The notes: generated by a model from the letters alone, not told the origin. Counted from the first letter of the stretch, positions 49,142-59,166 are shown. The stretch: 64,000 nt of DNA from Chthoniobacterales bacterium (GCA_018883245.1 VEQL01000006.1:1-64000); one strand, 5' to 3'. Translations and numbers: made by a program.

Positions 49142-50317
49142 TCAAGCCGCCTGTTTTTTGAGCGCCGCGACGAATTCCGCCATGCGCTGCATCGCGACTT
49201 TGATCTGGTCCAGCGCCGTGGCGTAGCTGCATCGCACGAAGCCTTCGCCCGACGGGCCGAAGGCCGGCCCGGGAACGACGGCGACTTTTTTCTCCTCGAG
49301 GAGACGCAGGGAAAATTCGCGGCTCGTCAGGCCGGTGGAACGGACGTCGGGAAAAACATAGAACGCCCCGCGCGGCAGGGGGCAGGGAAGACCCATGTTG
49401 TTCAACGCGGCGGTGATGTAGTTTCGGCGCAACTGGTATTTCTCGCGCATGTCGGCGACCGCGGGATCGCCGTGCCGGAGAGCCTCGATGGCTGCATCTT
49501 GCGCCATAATCGGCGCGCAAAGGATGGCGTATTGGTGGATTTTCATCATCGCCTCGATGATCGCGCGCGGCGCGCAGGCGTAGCCGATGCGGAACCCGGT
49601 CATGGCCCAGCCCTTGGAAAGTCCGTGCAGGAACACAGTCCGCTCGCGCATGCCCGGCAGCGAAGCGATGGAGACGTGTTCCGTGCCGTCATAGGTCAGC
49701 TCGGCGTAGATCTCGTCGGAAAGCACGATGAGGTCGTGCTTGCGGCAGACAGCAGCGATCTCCTCCAGTGCCTGGCGCGGCATGGTGGCGCCGGTCGGGT
49801 TCGTGGGGAAATTGAGGAGCAAAACTTTCGATCGCGGTGTGATGCGCTTCTCCAGTTCATCGCCGCGCAGCTGGAAATTGTCTTTCTCGTGCACCGGCAC
49901 GGCCACCGCCTTGCCATGGGCAAGCGTGACGCTCGGGTTGTAGCTGACGTAGCAAGGCTCGTGGTAAAGAACCTCGTCTCCCGGGTCGAGCAGCGCGCGC
50001 AGGGCGATGTCGATCGCCTCGGAGACGCCGACGGAGACAAGAACTTCGGTCGCCGCATCATATTTCACGCCGAAGTTGCGCGCCACGTAGTCCGCGATCG
50101 CTTCCCGCAGCTTGGGCAGGCCGAGGTTCGAGGTGTAGCCGGTGCGCCCCTTTTCGAGGGAAAACAGCGCAGCTTCGCGAATATGCCACGGTGTGGCAAA
50201 GTCGGGTTCGCCTATGCCCAGCGAAATGACATCGCGCATCGACTGCACGATCTCGAAGAAGTCGCGGATGCCCGACCGCGGGATGTCGCGCACATGCGCG
50301 GCGATTTTGTTTTCCAT
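49142..50317 (-). CDS. class I/II aminotransferase (aspartate aminotransferase-like)
   Basis: PLP-dependent aminotransferase of 391 residues, fold type I. IGEPDFATPWHI, GYTSNLGLPKLREAIADY and LLNFPTNPTGATM are conserved substrate-arm segments. The PLP lysine is in FLHGLSKGWAMTGFRIGY near residue 234. SDEIYAELTYDG supplies the PLP aspartate and tyrosine, and EGFVRCSYA the carboxylate-binding arginine. The subgroup resembles AraT/PatA-type enzymes; the exact amino acid cannot be told from sequence alone. It lies 15 bases after the Lrp-type regulator gene, which probably controls it. Confidence 0.9.
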   Translation of the reverse strand: MENKIAAHVRDIPRSGIRDFFEIVQSMRDVISLGIGEPDFATPWHIREAALFSLEKGRTGYTSNLGLPKLREAIADYVARNFGVKYDAATEVLVSVGVSEAIDIALRALLDPGDEVLYHEPCYVSYNPSVTLAHGKAVAVPVHEKDNFQLRGDELEKRITPRSKVLLLNFPTNPTGATMPRQALEEIAAVCRKHDLIVLSDEIYAELTYDGTEHVSIASLPGMRERTVFLHGLSKGWAMTGFRIGYACAPRAIIEAMMKIHQYAILCAPIMAQDAAIEALRHGDPAVADMREKYQLRRNYITAALNNMGLPCPLPRGAFYVFPDVRSTGLTSREFSLRLLEEKKVAVVPGPAFGPSGEGFVRCSYATALDQIKVAMQRMAEFVAALKKQAA

Positions 50318-50332
50318 GGCCGCGGCGCGGGG

Positions 50333-50812
50333 TTACGGGCTGACCGCAAGACGGTCGTCGGGCGCGGTGTCCACAAAGAGCGCCCCGTTTTCCTTGTAAG
50401 CTTTGAGGCGGAAGTGCGTGGCGGTCGAAATCACCGGCTCGAGCGTGCTGAGCTTTTCCGAGACGAAGCTGGCCACCTCGCGCAGGCTGCCGCCTTGCAC
50501 GACGACCATGAGGTCGTATCCGCCGCTCATGAGGTAGCAGCTCACCACCTGGTCGAATTTCGCGATGCGCTCGGCGATGCGGTCGAACCCGCCGCCGCGC
50601 TCCGGCGTGATGCGCACCTCGATCATCGCGGTGACGGTGTTTTTGTCCAGGCGGTCCTTGTCCACGATGGCTTGGTAGCCCCGGATGACCCCCTCTTTCT
50701 CGAGCGCGGCAATGCGGCGGTTGACCTCGTCCAGCGTGATGTTCAGTTGCCGGGCGAGGTCCTCGCGGGGCGTGGTCGAGTCCTGTTGCAGGAGGCGTAG
50801 AAGCGATTCCAT
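50333..50812 (-). CDS. Lrp/AsnC-family transcriptional regulator
   Basis: A 159-residue feast/famine regulator. The N-terminal HTH reads LLRLLQQDSTTPREDLARQL and LDEVNRRIAALEKEGVIRGY. The C-terminal RAM (AsnC ligand-binding) domain has TVTAMIEVRITPERG, VVSCYLMSGGYDLMVVVQGG and EPVISTATHF. ATG 50812 was chosen because the HTH begins directly there. The gene leads an operon with the aminotransferase and DUF983 genes. A 10-bp inverted repeat 34 bases upstream may be its own operator. Confidence 0.92.
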   Translation of the reverse strand: MESLLRLLQQDSTTPREDLARQLNITLDEVNRRIAALEKEGVIRGYQAIVDKDRLDKNTVTAMIEVRITPERGGGFDRIAERIAKFDQVVSCYLMSGGYDLMVVVQGGSLREVASFVSEKLSTLEPVISTATHFRLKAYKENGALFVDTAPDDRLAVSP

Positions 50813-50845
50813 GGATTTACCGCGGATTATGAGGTGCCTGCGGTG

Positions 50846-50873
50846 CTCTGGCAAGATGCGGGGCTTGCCAGAG
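50846..50873. promoter_or_regulatory. perfect 10-bp inverted repeat between lrp-type gene and tRNA-Thr
   Basis: CTCTGGCAAG at 50846-50855 and CTTGCCAGAG at 50864-50873 are perfectly complementary across an 8-base spacer. The right arm covers the -35 element of the tRNA promoter candidate, and the left arm lies 34 bases upstream of the regulator start. It may be an operator for autoregulation, or a hairpin. Confidence 0.5.
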
Positions 50874-50894
50874 GCCGCATCCGGGCGATATTTT
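50865..50894 (+). promoter_or_regulatory. candidate promoter of tRNA-Thr
   Basis: TTGCCA at 50865-50870, an 18-base spacer and TATTTT at 50889-50894. Transcription would begin a few bases before the tRNA at 50906. The -35 overlaps the right arm of the inverted repeat. Confidence 0.45.
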
Positions 50895-50905
50895 CACATC
50901 ATCGC

Positions 50906-50981
50906 GCCGAAGTAGCTCAGTTGGTAGAGCAGCGCATTCGTAATGCGCGGGTCAGGGGTTCGAGTCCCCTCTTCGGCTCCA
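50906..50981 (+). tRNA. tRNA-Thr (anticodon CGT), CCA encoded
   Basis: The full cloverleaf can be folded. The acceptor stem is GCCGAAG with CTTCGGC, and the D arm is AGCTCAGTTGGTAGAGC. The anticodon stem GCGCA/TGCGC encloses the loop TTCGTAA with anticodon CGT at 50939-50941. The T arm is GGGGTTCGAGTCCCC. Discriminator T and an encoded CCA end the gene. It reads ACG threonine codons. Confidence 0.97.
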
Positions 50982-51040
50982 CTTTTGGAGCCCGACACTT
51001 CGGCCAAGCGCCGCGCAAGGCGCCGGCTTCCGCGATCAGG

Positions 51041-52075
51041 TCAGGGGCGCTTAAGCCCCCTCACAAGCGCCTCGACTTTTTCCTGCTGCGGGCCGAGGTC
51101 GGCGCCGAGTTGGGCGCGGGCAACGTCGAAGGGCGTCGGGTAGCTGGCGGGATTTTTCTTTTGCTCGTCGGAAAGCATCTCGCGGGCCGCGGCATTCGGA
51201 TTGTAGCCGGGGCGCCGGGCCGAGAGTTCCACGCCGATGCGGGGCGTCAGCAGGAATTCAAGGAAACGCATGGCTTCTTCGCCGTGGCGCGATCCCGCGG
51301 GGATACCCAGGACCTCCACGAACATGCGGGCACCCTCCGCTGGGAACACCCACTGGAAGCGCGGATTTTTCGCGGAAAGGATCGCCGCGTCTTCGCTGCG
51401 CATGACCCCGATGTCCGCCTCGCCGTCGAAGATCGCCTTGCCGGGGTCGTTGCTGTCATAAACGCGCACTTTCGCCAGCCAGTCGGCGAGGAGCGGACGG
51501 ACCATGGAAAGGTTGGTGTCGGATGCATCGTTGACGGGAATGCCGGCCGCGGCCAGCGCCCAGCTCACGATCTCGCGCGGTTCGTCGATCACCACGACCC
51601 GGTTGGCCCAATCGGCGGTGAACACATCGCCGTAGCGCACGATCGACGGGGGAACGACTTCGGAGTTGTAGACGATCCCGGTGAACGCGGCCATCCACGG
51701 CACGGTGAATTTGTTGCCGGGGTCGAAGTAAGTCCGGCTGAACAGCGGATCCAAATTTTTCAGGTTGGGGATTTTTTGCGGATCGAGAGGCATCAGCGCC
51801 TTGTCTGCAACGAGCGGACCGACCAGATAGTCAGGCGGCTGGACCACGTCGTAACGCACCTCGCCGCCGGAGAGTTTCGCCAGCATATCGGCTGGGGTTG
51901 CGTAGGTGTCCACCGCGACGGGGATGGCCGACTCGCGCGAGAACTGCTCGATGATATCAAGCGGCAGTCCGCGGGCCGGCAGAAGAAATCGAAGCGTCGG
52001 GTCGGGCTTCTCGCAGCCCGCGAGCAACACGGTCGCGGTGAAGGCCGCGATCATGAGAAAAGGTCGCTTTTTCAT
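51041..52075 (-). CDS. PotD-like ABC transporter substrate-binding lipoprotein
   Basis: A 344-residue periplasmic binding protein, lipid-anchored: the signal peptide ends with the lipobox LLAGC near residue 20. The family pattern is visible in SAIPVAVDTYATPADMLAKL, YDVVQPPDYLVGPLVADKAL, FTVPWMAAFTGIVYNSEVV and DEPREIVSWALAAAG. These match spermidine/putrescine-binding PotD and related proteins. No permease or ATPase gene is adjacent, so the partner must lie elsewhere. The ligand is inferred only by family. Confidence 0.85.
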   Translation of the reverse strand: MKKRPFLMIAAFTATVLLAGCEKPDPTLRFLLPARGLPLDIIEQFSRESAIPVAVDTYATPADMLAKLSGGEVRYDVVQPPDYLVGPLVADKALMPLDPQKIPNLKNLDPLFSRTYFDPGNKFTVPWMAAFTGIVYNSEVVPPSIVRYGDVFTADWANRVVVIDEPREIVSWALAAAGIPVNDASDTNLSMVRPLLADWLAKVRVYDSNDPGKAIFDGEADIGVMRSEDAAILSAKNPRFQWVFPAEGARMFVEVLGIPAGSRHGEEAMRFLEFLLTPRIGVELSARRPGYNPNAAAREMLSDEQKKNPASYPTPFDVARAQLGADLGPQQEKVEALVRGLKRP

Positions 52076-52099
52076 CAGTTTGCAAAAGCAAATTGGCGA

Positions 52100-52996
52100 T
52101 CAGTCCCCGCTGCGTCCTGTGATGCGCCGGCAGGCTTGGACCGTGTTGCGCATGAGCATGGCGATCGTCATGGGTCCCACTCCGCCGGGCACCGGCGTGA
52201 TGGCGCGGCACTTCGGGGCGACCGCGGCGAAATCCACGTCGCCGACGAGACGATAGCCGCGCGGCGAGGCGGCGTCTTCCACGCGGTTGATGCCGACGTC
52301 GATCACCACCGCCCCGTCGCGCACGTGGTGCGCCCCGAGAAAGTTCGGTCTCCCGATGGCCGCGATCACGATATCGGCGGACTTTGTCACCGCGGGCAGG
52401 TCGCGGGTGCGGGAATGGGCGATGGTCACGGTGGCATCCACGCCTTTGCGCAGCAACAGCAGTGCCATGGGCTTGCCCACGATCATGCTGCGTCCCACCA
52501 CAACGACGTGCGCCCCAGCCAGCGGGATGTCGTAATCTTTGAGCAGCTCGAGGCAGCCGAGCGGCGTGCAGGGAACAAGCGCGTCTTCCTCGCCGGCGGT
52601 CAGCGCGGCGACATTGACGGGATGAAAGCCGTCCACATCTTTGGCCGGATCGATCGCCCGCACGACCGCCCGCTCGTCGATCTGCGGCGGGGGAGGTGAT
52701 TGAACAAGGATGCCGTGGATCGCCGGGTCGGCGTTGAGTTCATGCACAACGGCGAGGACTTCTTCCTGGGTCGCCGATGCGGGCAGCTCGATCTTGCGCG
52801 AATGCATGCCCAACTCGCGGCAGGTTTTGTCCTTCGAGCGGACGTAGGCCACGGAAGCCGGGTCTTGGCCGACAAGGACAACCGCGAGTCCCGGGGTTAT
52901 CCCTTGTTTTTTGAGTTTATCGATCTCCGCGGCCGTTTGCTCAAGGCGCCGTGCCGCAACCGCTTTTCCGTCGATCAATTCGGGCATGGGCGCCAT
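52100..52996 (-). CDS. folD: bifunctional methylenetetrahydrofolate dehydrogenase/cyclohydrolase
   Basis: Interconverts 5,10-methylene-, methenyl- and 10-formyl-tetrahydrofolate. It has 298 residues. [15 protein letters not shown] carries the catalytic Tyr and Lys, [12 protein letters not shown] is the conserved loop (usually VQLPLP), and [10 protein letters not shown] follows. The NADP-binding part has [18 protein letters not shown]. The C-terminal [18 protein letters not shown] is diagnostic. The start abuts the stop of the DUF374 gene upstream. An in-frame ATG at 52987 is an alternative start. Confidence 0.95.
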   Translation of the reverse strand: MAPMPELIDGKAVAARRLEQTAAEIDKLKKQGITPGLAVVLVGQDPASVAYVRSKDKTCRELGMHSRKIELPASATQEEVLAVVHELNADPAIHGILVQSPPPPQIDERAVVRAIDPAKDVDGFHPVNVAALTAGEEDALVPCTPLGCLELLKDYDIPLAGAHVVVVGRSMIVGKPMALLLLRKGVDATVTIAHSRTRDLPAVTKSADIVIAAIGRPNFLGAHHVRDGAVVIDVGINRVEDAASPRGYRLVGDVDFAAVAPKCRAITPVPGGVGPMTIAMLMRNTVQACRRITGRSGD

Positions 52997-53653
52997 TTAA
53001 TCCGCTTCCGCGCGCAAAACCGACTCGATTTTTGCGCGCTCGGCCTCGAAAAAGTTTTCGTCGGTCTGCCCGGGAATACTCACCGGCGGGGCGAGTGTGA
53101 CATCGAGTGAGGAAAACGGGCGCGGGATGCGGAAGCCGTCCCACGTCTTCATGGTCCAGCACCGGCTGAACCGCGCGTGGATGGGGATGATGGTGATGCC
53201 GGTCCTCTGCGCCAGGTAAATGGGGCCGGGCCCGAGTTCGTATTTCGGTCCGCGGGGGCCGTCGGGCGTGATGGCAATGTCGTGGCCTTGGGCGACTTTA
53301 TCGAGGAGTTCCCGCATGGCGCCCGCACCGCGGCGCGAGCTGGAGCCGCGGACCGAACCCATGCCCAGTCGGGATGCCACCTCGCCGAGCCACATGCCGT
53401 CCTTGCTTGCACTTGTCAGCACCAGAACTCCGCGCCGTCCCGGCGGGTAAACCCGGAGAAAGGCTGCGGTGACGGCAAGGATGCGGTTGTGCCAGAAGGC
53501 GTAGATGACCGGATGTGGCGGCGGGCTGGACAGAAATCCGGCCTGGTCGTGCAATCGCACGCGCAGCGTGGCAAAGAGCGCGCGCAGCGCGAGTGACCCG
53601 GCCCGCGCGCCGAAACGCTGGACTGCAGTGGGTCGCGCAGGTTTTGTGCTCAC
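52997..53653 (-). CDS. DUF374 lysophospholipid acyltransferase-family protein
   Basis: A 218-residue member of the LPLAT-like DUF374 family, associated with the inner membrane. VIYAFWHNRILAV carries the conserved His. SASKDGMWLGEVASRLGMGSVRGSSSRRGAGAM is split into the expected blocks. AITPDGPRGPKYELGPGPIYLAQRTGI is the strongest family signature. Members acylate lipid A precursors or related lipids, but the acceptor here is unknown. It directly precedes folD with no gap, so the pair is cotranscribed. Confidence 0.9.
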   Translation of the reverse strand: MSTKPARPTAVQRFGARAGSLALRALFATLRVRLHDQAGFLSSPPPHPVIYAFWHNRILAVTAAFLRVYPPGRRGVLVLTSASKDGMWLGEVASRLGMGSVRGSSSRRGAGAMRELLDKVAQGHDIAITPDGPRGPKYELGPGPIYLAQRTGITIIPIHARFSRCWTMKTWDGFRIPRPFSSLDVTLAPPVSIPGQTDENFFEAERAKIESVLRAEAD

Positions 53654-53745
53654 GCCGCAAGGTTGTCAAAGCTAGGCAATCGCGCCAAGCGCCCAGTCCT
53701 GCGTTGATTTTGGCGCTCCCGCGGAGATATTTGGATAGTTCGCCC

Positions 53746-55056
53746 ATGGATCCCGAAGAAAAGATGTCGTTGCTCGACCGCCTGATCGAGAAGTTCAGCA
53801 ATTCGCGCTTTTTCACGATCTCGTTCGTTCTGCACGTCCTGCTGATCGCGATTTTCGGCGGAACGGTCCTCTTCGAGGCGATGCAGGAGCCGCCGGACTT
53901 CGAGGGTGGCGAAGGAGGATTTCTCGCGGCCGGGGAGCCTGCCGCCGCCCCGCCCGCGCCTTCGCAGGCGCAGCCCCAGGAAACAACTTTCACCGTTTCC
54001 ACGCCATCCATGCAAAATTCGACCGTGGCTGCCATCACCACCACAGGGCAGAACCCTTTGAATTTCTCGATGGACGCCATCATCACTCCCACGACGATGG
54101 TCAAGCCCGCCGCCACGACCTCGGTGGCAACCGCGGCACCGGTCGCGTCGGTCGGGGCCGCCGGCATGAGTGCGGAGGTGGCTAAGCAGATCGGCGCCTT
54201 CACCGGCGGCTGGGGCAAGGGGACAGGTAGCGGCACGGGCACGCGCCAGCGCGAATTTTCGTTCACCGCTTACGTCGCCAAATACAGTGGCGGCAACTGG
54301 GATTCCACCGTGGATCTCAGAGGAGGCAAAATTTGGCGCGGCAGCCTTCCAAACATCCTCGAGTTCATGAGCAAGGAGTCGAAGGACAAGGTCAAGACCG
54401 ATTATCGCAACGTCGAGGCGATCCCGCTCGACAGCGACAAGCTGTTCTCGGTCAAGCCTCCTTTCATATTTTTCACCGGCTCGAGGGACTTCAAATTGTC
54501 GGACAAGGAAGTCGAAAATCTCCAGAAATACGTTCGGCTCGGGGGCGCGATCTGGGGTGACAGTTCGGTGCCGGGCCGCGGGTCCCGCTTCGACATCGCG
54601 TTTCGCCGCGAGATGAAGCGCGTCATCCCGGACAAGGACAAAGATTTCGAGGAACTCGATGTCAACGATCCCATGTTCCGCCGTGCACCCTATTTTCCCG
54701 AGATCAAGAAGCAACCTGCGGGGATCAATTACTATGAGGAGCCCGTTTATGTGATGCGTTATTTCGGCGAGATCGCGGTGATCTACACGGCCAATGATTA
54801 CGCCGACATGTGGCAGTTCGGCGTCAAGCTCGACGAAAAATCCAAAAAATGGGTCATCAACAACGACCGCGACGAAAACGGCGTGCGGGTTGCCATGGAC
54901 TGGGATCTTTACGTGAACAGCGGCATTTACATCCATAATACGGATCCCAACCCGCCCATTACATCGATCCTCGACACTTACAAGTTCGGGACCAACATGA
55001 TCATCCACCTCCTGACCCGCTGGGAGGACAAGTTGCGCACGGCGCCGCGGTTGTAG
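53746..55056 (+). CDS. DUF4159-domain membrane-anchored protein
   Basis: A 436-residue protein. After a short cytoplasmic N-terminus there is one membrane helix (FTISFVLHVLLIAIFGGTVLF, about residues 23-43). A linker rich in Ala, Pro and Thr follows (residues about 60-165). The C-terminal DUF4159 domain includes PPFIFFTGSRDFKLSDKEVENLQKYVRLGG, GSRFDIAFRREM, GEIAVIYTANDYADMW and MDWDLYVNSGIYIHN in blocks. In other bacteria DUF4159 proteins cluster with MoxR ATPase and DUF58 genes; none is here. The N-terminal layout recalls TonB-like proteins. It converges on upp. Confidence 0.82.
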   Translation: MDPEEKMSLLDRLIEKFSNSRFFTISFVLHVLLIAIFGGTVLFEAMQEPPDFEGGEGGFLAAGEPAAAPPAPSQAQPQETTFTVSTPSMQNSTVAAITTTGQNPLNFSMDAIITPTTMVKPAATTSVATAAPVASVGAAGMSAEVAKQIGAFTGGWGKGTGSGTGTRQREFSFTAYVAKYSGGNWDSTVDLRGGKIWRGSLPNILEFMSKESKDKVKTDYRNVEAIPLDSDKLFSVKPPFIFFTGSRDFKLSDKEVENLQKYVRLGGAIWGDSSVPGRGSRFDIAFRREMKRVIPDKDKDFEELDVNDPMFRRAPYFPEIKKQPAGINYYEEPVYVMRYFGEIAVIYTANDYADMWQFGVKLDEKSKKWVINNDRDENGVRVAMDWDLYVNSGIYIHNTDPNPPITSILDTYKFGTNMIIHLLTRWEDKLRTAPRL

Positions 55057-55065
55057 GCGGCCGTT

Positions 55066-55704
55066 TCAGGTCCCGAAAATCCGGTCGCCCGCATCGCCCA
55101 GACCGGGCGTTATATAGCCGCGATCGTCGAGTTCATCGTCGAGGGCCGCACCGAAAATCGGCATGTCGGGATGGGCGGCACGCAGGCGCTTCACGCCTTG
55201 GCGCGATGCCACGATGCAAGCGCACGTCAGCTTCGGGATGCCCTCCTTTTTTAACCGGTCTGCCGCGGCGGCGAGGCTGTTGCCGGTGGCGAGCATGGGG
55301 TCGAGCAACAGGACGTGCGCTCCGGCGGAATGCGGCGGAAGCCGGAAGTAATAGCTCACCGGTTCGAGCGTCTCCTCGTCGCGGAACATCCCGATGTGGC
55401 CGACCGCGGCCGCGGGGAAGATGCGAAGGATGCCATCGGCCATCGCCAGTCCGGCGCGCAGCACCGGCACCAACACGAGCGGCCGGGCGGCGTTTGCTCC
55501 GGCCGCGGTGCCCAAGGGTGTCTGCACGCTGATGGGTGTCACCTCGAAATCGCGCAGTGCCTCGTAGGCCACCAACTGCGAAAGTTCCTGCAGAAGGCGC
55601 CGGAAGTCGGGAGCCGGCGTGCGTTTGTCTCGCAACGCGGACATTTTCAGTTCGGCGAGCGGATGGGAGACAAGATGGAAACCCGCGATCGGTTGCTTGG
55701 TCAC
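55066..55704 (-). CDS. upp: uracil phosphoribosyltransferase
   Basis: Salvages uracil with PRPP to give UMP. It has 212 residues from GTG 55704, matching the family length. Signatures are HPLAELKMSALRDKRT, LVPVLRAGLAMADGIL, SYYFRLPPHS and the PRPP loop VLLLDPMLATGNSLAAAADRL. AALDDELDDRGYITPGLGDAGDRIFGT is the conserved uracil-binding ending. The upstream in-frame extension to 55773 is not family-like. It is divergent from the ABC transporter gene with about 118 bases between them. Confidence 0.94.
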   Translation of the reverse strand: MTKQPIAGFHLVSHPLAELKMSALRDKRTPAPDFRRLLQELSQLVAYEALRDFEVTPISVQTPLGTAAGANAARPLVLVPVLRAGLAMADGILRIFPAAAVGHIGMFRDEETLEPVSYYFRLPPHSAGAHVLLLDPMLATGNSLAAAADRLKKEGIPKLTCACIVASRQGVKRLRAAHPDMPIFGAALDDELDDRGYITPGLGDAGDRIFGT

Positions 55705-55822
55705 TGGGACGTGATTGTTCCCGCTGGCGGGTGACCGGTCAATGCGGCACGCGGGGGTTTGCCGCCACGACATTTGCTGGTAGGCTCCGTTTCCCGCGCG
55801 GCATCGCCGCAGAATTCATCTC

Positions 55823-57643
55823 ATGACCAAGCCGCACGATTCGCAGTCCGGAAACGACCGGACCACCTGGCAGCCGTATCTGGAGCTGCTCTCCTACATC
55901 GGGCCCTACAAGGGCCGGTTTGCCGTCGGCGTCCTGATGGGTGTGCTTTTCGCGCTGGTCAACAGCTCGATTCCGCTGCTCGTGCGCTATGTGGGCGAAC
56001 GGGTTTTTCCGGGTGGCGCGGACAACGCGAAAATTGCCGCGGCTGCGGCATCCGGCGCCGGGCCGAGTGTGGAGTCCGTGCTTTGGGTCTGCCTGCTCGT
56101 GCCGGTAGTCATGCTCCTGCGCGGTTTTTTTTCGTATCTCAACGCCTACGAAATGTCGTGGGTGAGCCTGCGCGTGCTCAATGATATCCGGAGCAAGCTT
56201 TTTGCTTCGATCATCGGCCAGAGCATGGAGTTTTTCGACAGGGCGCGCACGGGACGTCTGATGTCGCGCGTTCTCAACGACACGTCGGTCGCGCAGAGCA
56301 CGCTCTCGCAGTTGAGCGTGAATCTTTTCAAACAGCCGATCGCGCTGGTCGCCGGCGTGGCGGCCGTGCTCTGGATCGATTGGAAATTCAGCCTGGTCGC
56401 GTTGGTTCTTTTCCCGGCCTGCATCGTTCCGGTGGCGATGTATGGACGCAAGGTGCGCAAAGCCGGACGCGCAGAGCAGGAGCTGGCCGGCGAAATGAAT
56501 GTCATACTCCAGGAATCGTTCTCGGGTATCCGCGTGATCAAATCGTTCACCCGCGAAAACGTGATGAAGCAGATGTTCGACAAGGCGGTGATGGACCAGT
56601 TCCGCAATTCCATGCGCGTGCTCAAGAACACGGAAATCACCACGCCGCTCGTCGAGGTGGTCGCCGCGATCGGTGTGGGCATGGCTCTTTTCTACGTTTA
56701 TGCGGCGCAGCTCAGCGCAGCCAAGTTCCTCGCACTCATGGCGGGTATTTTCCTGCTCTACGAGCCGGTCAAGTCTCTGAGCCGCATCCATCTCCAGCTG
56801 CAGAAATGTCTGGCTGCGACGACGAGCATTTTCGAGCTGATGCGGCGTCCGGCCGCCATCACCGAGGCGTCCGATGCCGCCGCGTTGGGCGTGTGCAGGG
56901 GCGGGATCGAGTTCGACCGTGTGTCCTTCGCCTACGGTGAGCACGGTGCGGCCCTGCAGGACGCCAGCCTGCGCATCGAGCCCGGACAACGCGTCGCTCT
57001 CGTGGGTGCCAGCGGCGCGGGAAAAAGCACGGTGCTTTCGCTTATTCTCCGTTTTTACGACCCGCAGCAGGGCGCGGTGAAGATCGACGGGCGCGACATA
57101 TGCTCGCTCAAGCTCGAATCGTTGCGCGGCAAAATCGGGGTCGTCACCCAGGACACTTTTCTTTTCCATGACACGATCCGGAACAACATACGCTTCGGGC
57201 GTCCTGACGCGACCGACGCGGAAGTCGAGGAGGCCGCGCGGCAGGCTTATGCGCATGACTTCATCCTGGCCCAGCCGCAAGGATACGAGTCCGTGGTCGG
57301 TGACAAGGGCTGCATGTTGTCCGGCGGCCAGCAGCAGCGTTTGGCCATCGCCCGCGCTTTGCTCAAGAACGCGCCCGTGCTCCTGCTTGACGAGGCGACG
57401 TCGGCTCTCGATTCTGAAAGCGAGCGCATGATCCAATCCGCCCTCGACAAATTGTCCGCCGGAAAAACGGTTGTCGCCATCGCGCACAGGCTTTCGACCA
57501 TCCTGAATTCAGACATGATCGTCGTGATGAGCGGCGGCCGCATTGTGGACACGGGAAGGCACGAGGAGTTGCTGCGCTCGTCGGAGATCTACCGCGGACT
57601 TTACGAAATGCAGTTCCGCCACGGGGAGGTTGCGGCGTCGTGA
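55823..57643 (+). CDS. MsbA-like ABC transporter (fused membrane and ATPase domains)
   Basis: A 606-residue half-transporter exporter. The N-terminal membrane domain has six helices (first, [21 protein letters not shown]; second, [15 protein letters not shown]). The ATPase domain has Walker [13 protein letters not shown] near residue 394, Q-loop VTQDTFLF, signature [15 protein letters not shown] near 499, Walker [16 protein letters not shown] near 519 and the switch His in AHRLS near 552. MsbA and relatives flip lipid A or other lipids and drugs, so a lipid substrate is plausible but not shown. The stop overlaps the purH start (GTGA). Confidence 0.92.
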   Translation: MTKPHDSQSGNDRTTWQPYLELLSYIGPYKGRFAVGVLMGVLFALVNSSIPLLVRYVGERVFPGGADNAKIAAAAASGAGPSVESVLWVCLLVPVVMLLRGFFSYLNAYEMSWVSLRVLNDIRSKLFASIIGQSMEFFDRARTGRLMSRVLNDTSVAQSTLSQLSVNLFKQPIALVAGVAAVLWIDWKFSLVALVLFPACIVPVAMYGRKVRKAGRAEQELAGEMNVILQESFSGIRVIKSFTRENVMKQMFDKAVMDQFRNSMRVLKNTEITTPLVEVVAAIGVGMALFYVYAAQLSAAKFLALMAGIFLLYEPVKSLSRIHLQLQKCLAATTSIFELMRRPAAITEASDAAALGVCRGGIEFDRVSFAYGEHGAALQDASLRIEPGQRVALVGASGAGKSTVLSLILRFYDPQQGAVKIDGRDICSLKLESLRGKIGVVTQDTFLFHDTIRNNIRFGRPDATDAEVEEAARQAYAHDFILAQPQGYESVVGDKGCMLSGGQQQRLAIARALLKNAPVLLLDEATSALDSESERMIQSALDKLSAGKTVVAIAHRLSTILNSDMIVVMSGGRIVDTGRHEELLRSSEIYRGLYEMQFRHGEVAAS

Positions 57644-59166
57644 AAATCCGCCGCGCATTGCTTTCCGTCTCGGACAAGACGGGCCTGGTGGATTTTGCGC
57701 GCGGTTTGGCCGACGCGGGAGTCGAACTTCTCTCCACCGGCGGCACGGCTTCCGCCCTTCGCGCGGCAGGTCTGACCGTGAAAGACGTCTCCGAGCACAC
57801 CGGTTTCCCGGAGATTCTCGACGGCCGGGTCAAGACGCTGCACCCGATGATCCATGGCGGGTTGCTTTTCCGCCGCGACAAACCGGAGCACACCAAGCAG
57901 GCGCAGGAGCACGGCATCGCCCCAATCGATTTGGTGGTGGTGAATCTGTATCCCTTCGGGGAGACGGTTGCGCGCGAAGGTGTCACGCTCGAGGAGGCCA
58001 TCGAAAACATCGATATCGGCGGTCCGTCGATGTTGCGCAGCGCCGCCAAGAATGCCGCCGCGGTCACCGTGATCTGCGATCCGGACGACTACGGGGACGT
58101 GCTCGAGTCGATGAAAGAAAATGGCGGCGCGACGACGTTGAAGCTCCGCGAGCGGCTCGCGGTGAAAGTCTTCGACCTCACGGCCCGCTACGATCGCGCA
58201 ATCGCCAACTATCTCCAGTCCGGCCAGCGGACCCGCGCGTCGTTCACCTGCTCGCAGCCGCTCGCCGCACGCCTGCGCTACGGTGAAAACCCGCACCAGG
58301 AAGCGGAGCTTTACGGGAATTTCTCCGACCATCTCGAGCAGTTGCACGGCAAGGAACTTTCCTACAACAACATCCTGGACATCACTGCCGCGGTCGACCT
58401 CATCGGGGAATTTGACGCGCCCACGGTGGCAATCCTCAAACACACCAATCCCTGCGGCGTGGGCAGCGACGACGACGATCTCTGCGCGGCTTGGGAAAAA
58501 GCTTTTGCCACGGACCGCCAGGCACCCTTCGGCGGAATCATCATTTGCAACCGTCCGCTCACGGCCCCCTTGGCATCAGCCATCGCGGAAATTTTCAGCG
58601 AGGTGATCATCGCCCCGGATTTCGAACCGGAAGCCCGGGCCCTGCTGCAGAAAAAGAAAAATCTCCGTCTCATGCTCCTGCGCGGGCTCCCGCAGCCTGC
58701 GCCGCGTGATGTGCGGTCGGTCATCGGCGGGGTGCTGGTCCAGGATCATGATGCGTCTTCCGAGAAGCCCGAGGCGTCCCAAGTGGTGACGGCGCGCCCG
58801 CCGACGCAGTCCGAGTTGCGCGCCATGGAGTTCGGGTGGAAAGTCGTCAAGCATGTCAAATCCAACGCGATCGTTTTCGCCGGACCCGACCGCACGTTGG
58901 GTATCGGCGCAGGCCAAATGTCGCGGGTTGATTCGGTCCGCATCGCGGTCTGGAAGGCGGGGGAAGCCGGGCTCTCGCTGCGAGGCAGCGCCGTGGCCAG
59001 CGACGCATTTTTCCCGTTCCCCGACGGACTGGTTTCGGCGGCGGAGGCCGGAGCCGTTGCGTGCATCCAGCCCGGCGGCTCGGTGCGTGACGCGGAGGTC
59101 ATCGCGGCCGCCGACGCGCGCAAAATGGCCATGGTTTTCACCGGGAAGCGCCATTTCCGGCATTAA
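57640..59166 (+). CDS. purH: bifunctional AICAR transformylase/IMP cyclohydrolase
   Basis: Last two steps of purine synthesis to IMP. It has 508 residues. The N-terminal MGS-like cyclohydrolase domain has [28 protein letters not shown] and [14 protein letters not shown]. The transformylase domain has [22 protein letters not shown] and the catalytic KHTNPCGVG. The ending ([22 protein letters not shown]) is typical. GTG start at 57640 overlaps the ABC transporter stop by 4 bases, so translation is coupled. Confidence 0.96.
   Translation: MKIRRALLSVSDKTGLVDFARGLADAGVELLSTGGTASALRAAGLTVKDVSEHTGFPEILDGRVKTLHPMIHGGLLFRRDKPEHTKQAQEHGIAPIDLVVVNLYPFGETVAREGVTLEEAIENIDIGGPSMLRSAAKNAAAVTVICDPDDYGDVLESMKENGGATTLKLRERLAVKVFDLTARYDRAIANYLQSGQRTRASFTCSQPLAARLRYGENPHQEAELYGNFSDHLEQLHGKELSYNNILDITAAVDLIGEFDAPTVAILKHTNPCGVGSDDDDLCAAWEKAFATDRQAPFGGIIICNRPLTAPLASAIAEIFSEVIIAPDFEPEARALLQKKKNLRLMLLRGLPQPAPRDVRSVIGGVLVQDHDASSEKPEASQVVTARPPTQSELRAMEFGWKVVKHVKSNAIVFAGPDRTLGIGAGQMSRVDSVRIAVWKAGEAGLSLRGSAVASDAFFPFPDGLVSAAEAGAVACIQPGGSVRDAEVIAAADARKMAMVFTGKRHFRH

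Noticed and set aside
50906-50981. tRNA-Thr as an integration site for a mobile island
   Set aside because: No integrase lies nearby and I found no repeated tRNA 3' end downstream; both flanks are housekeeping genes.
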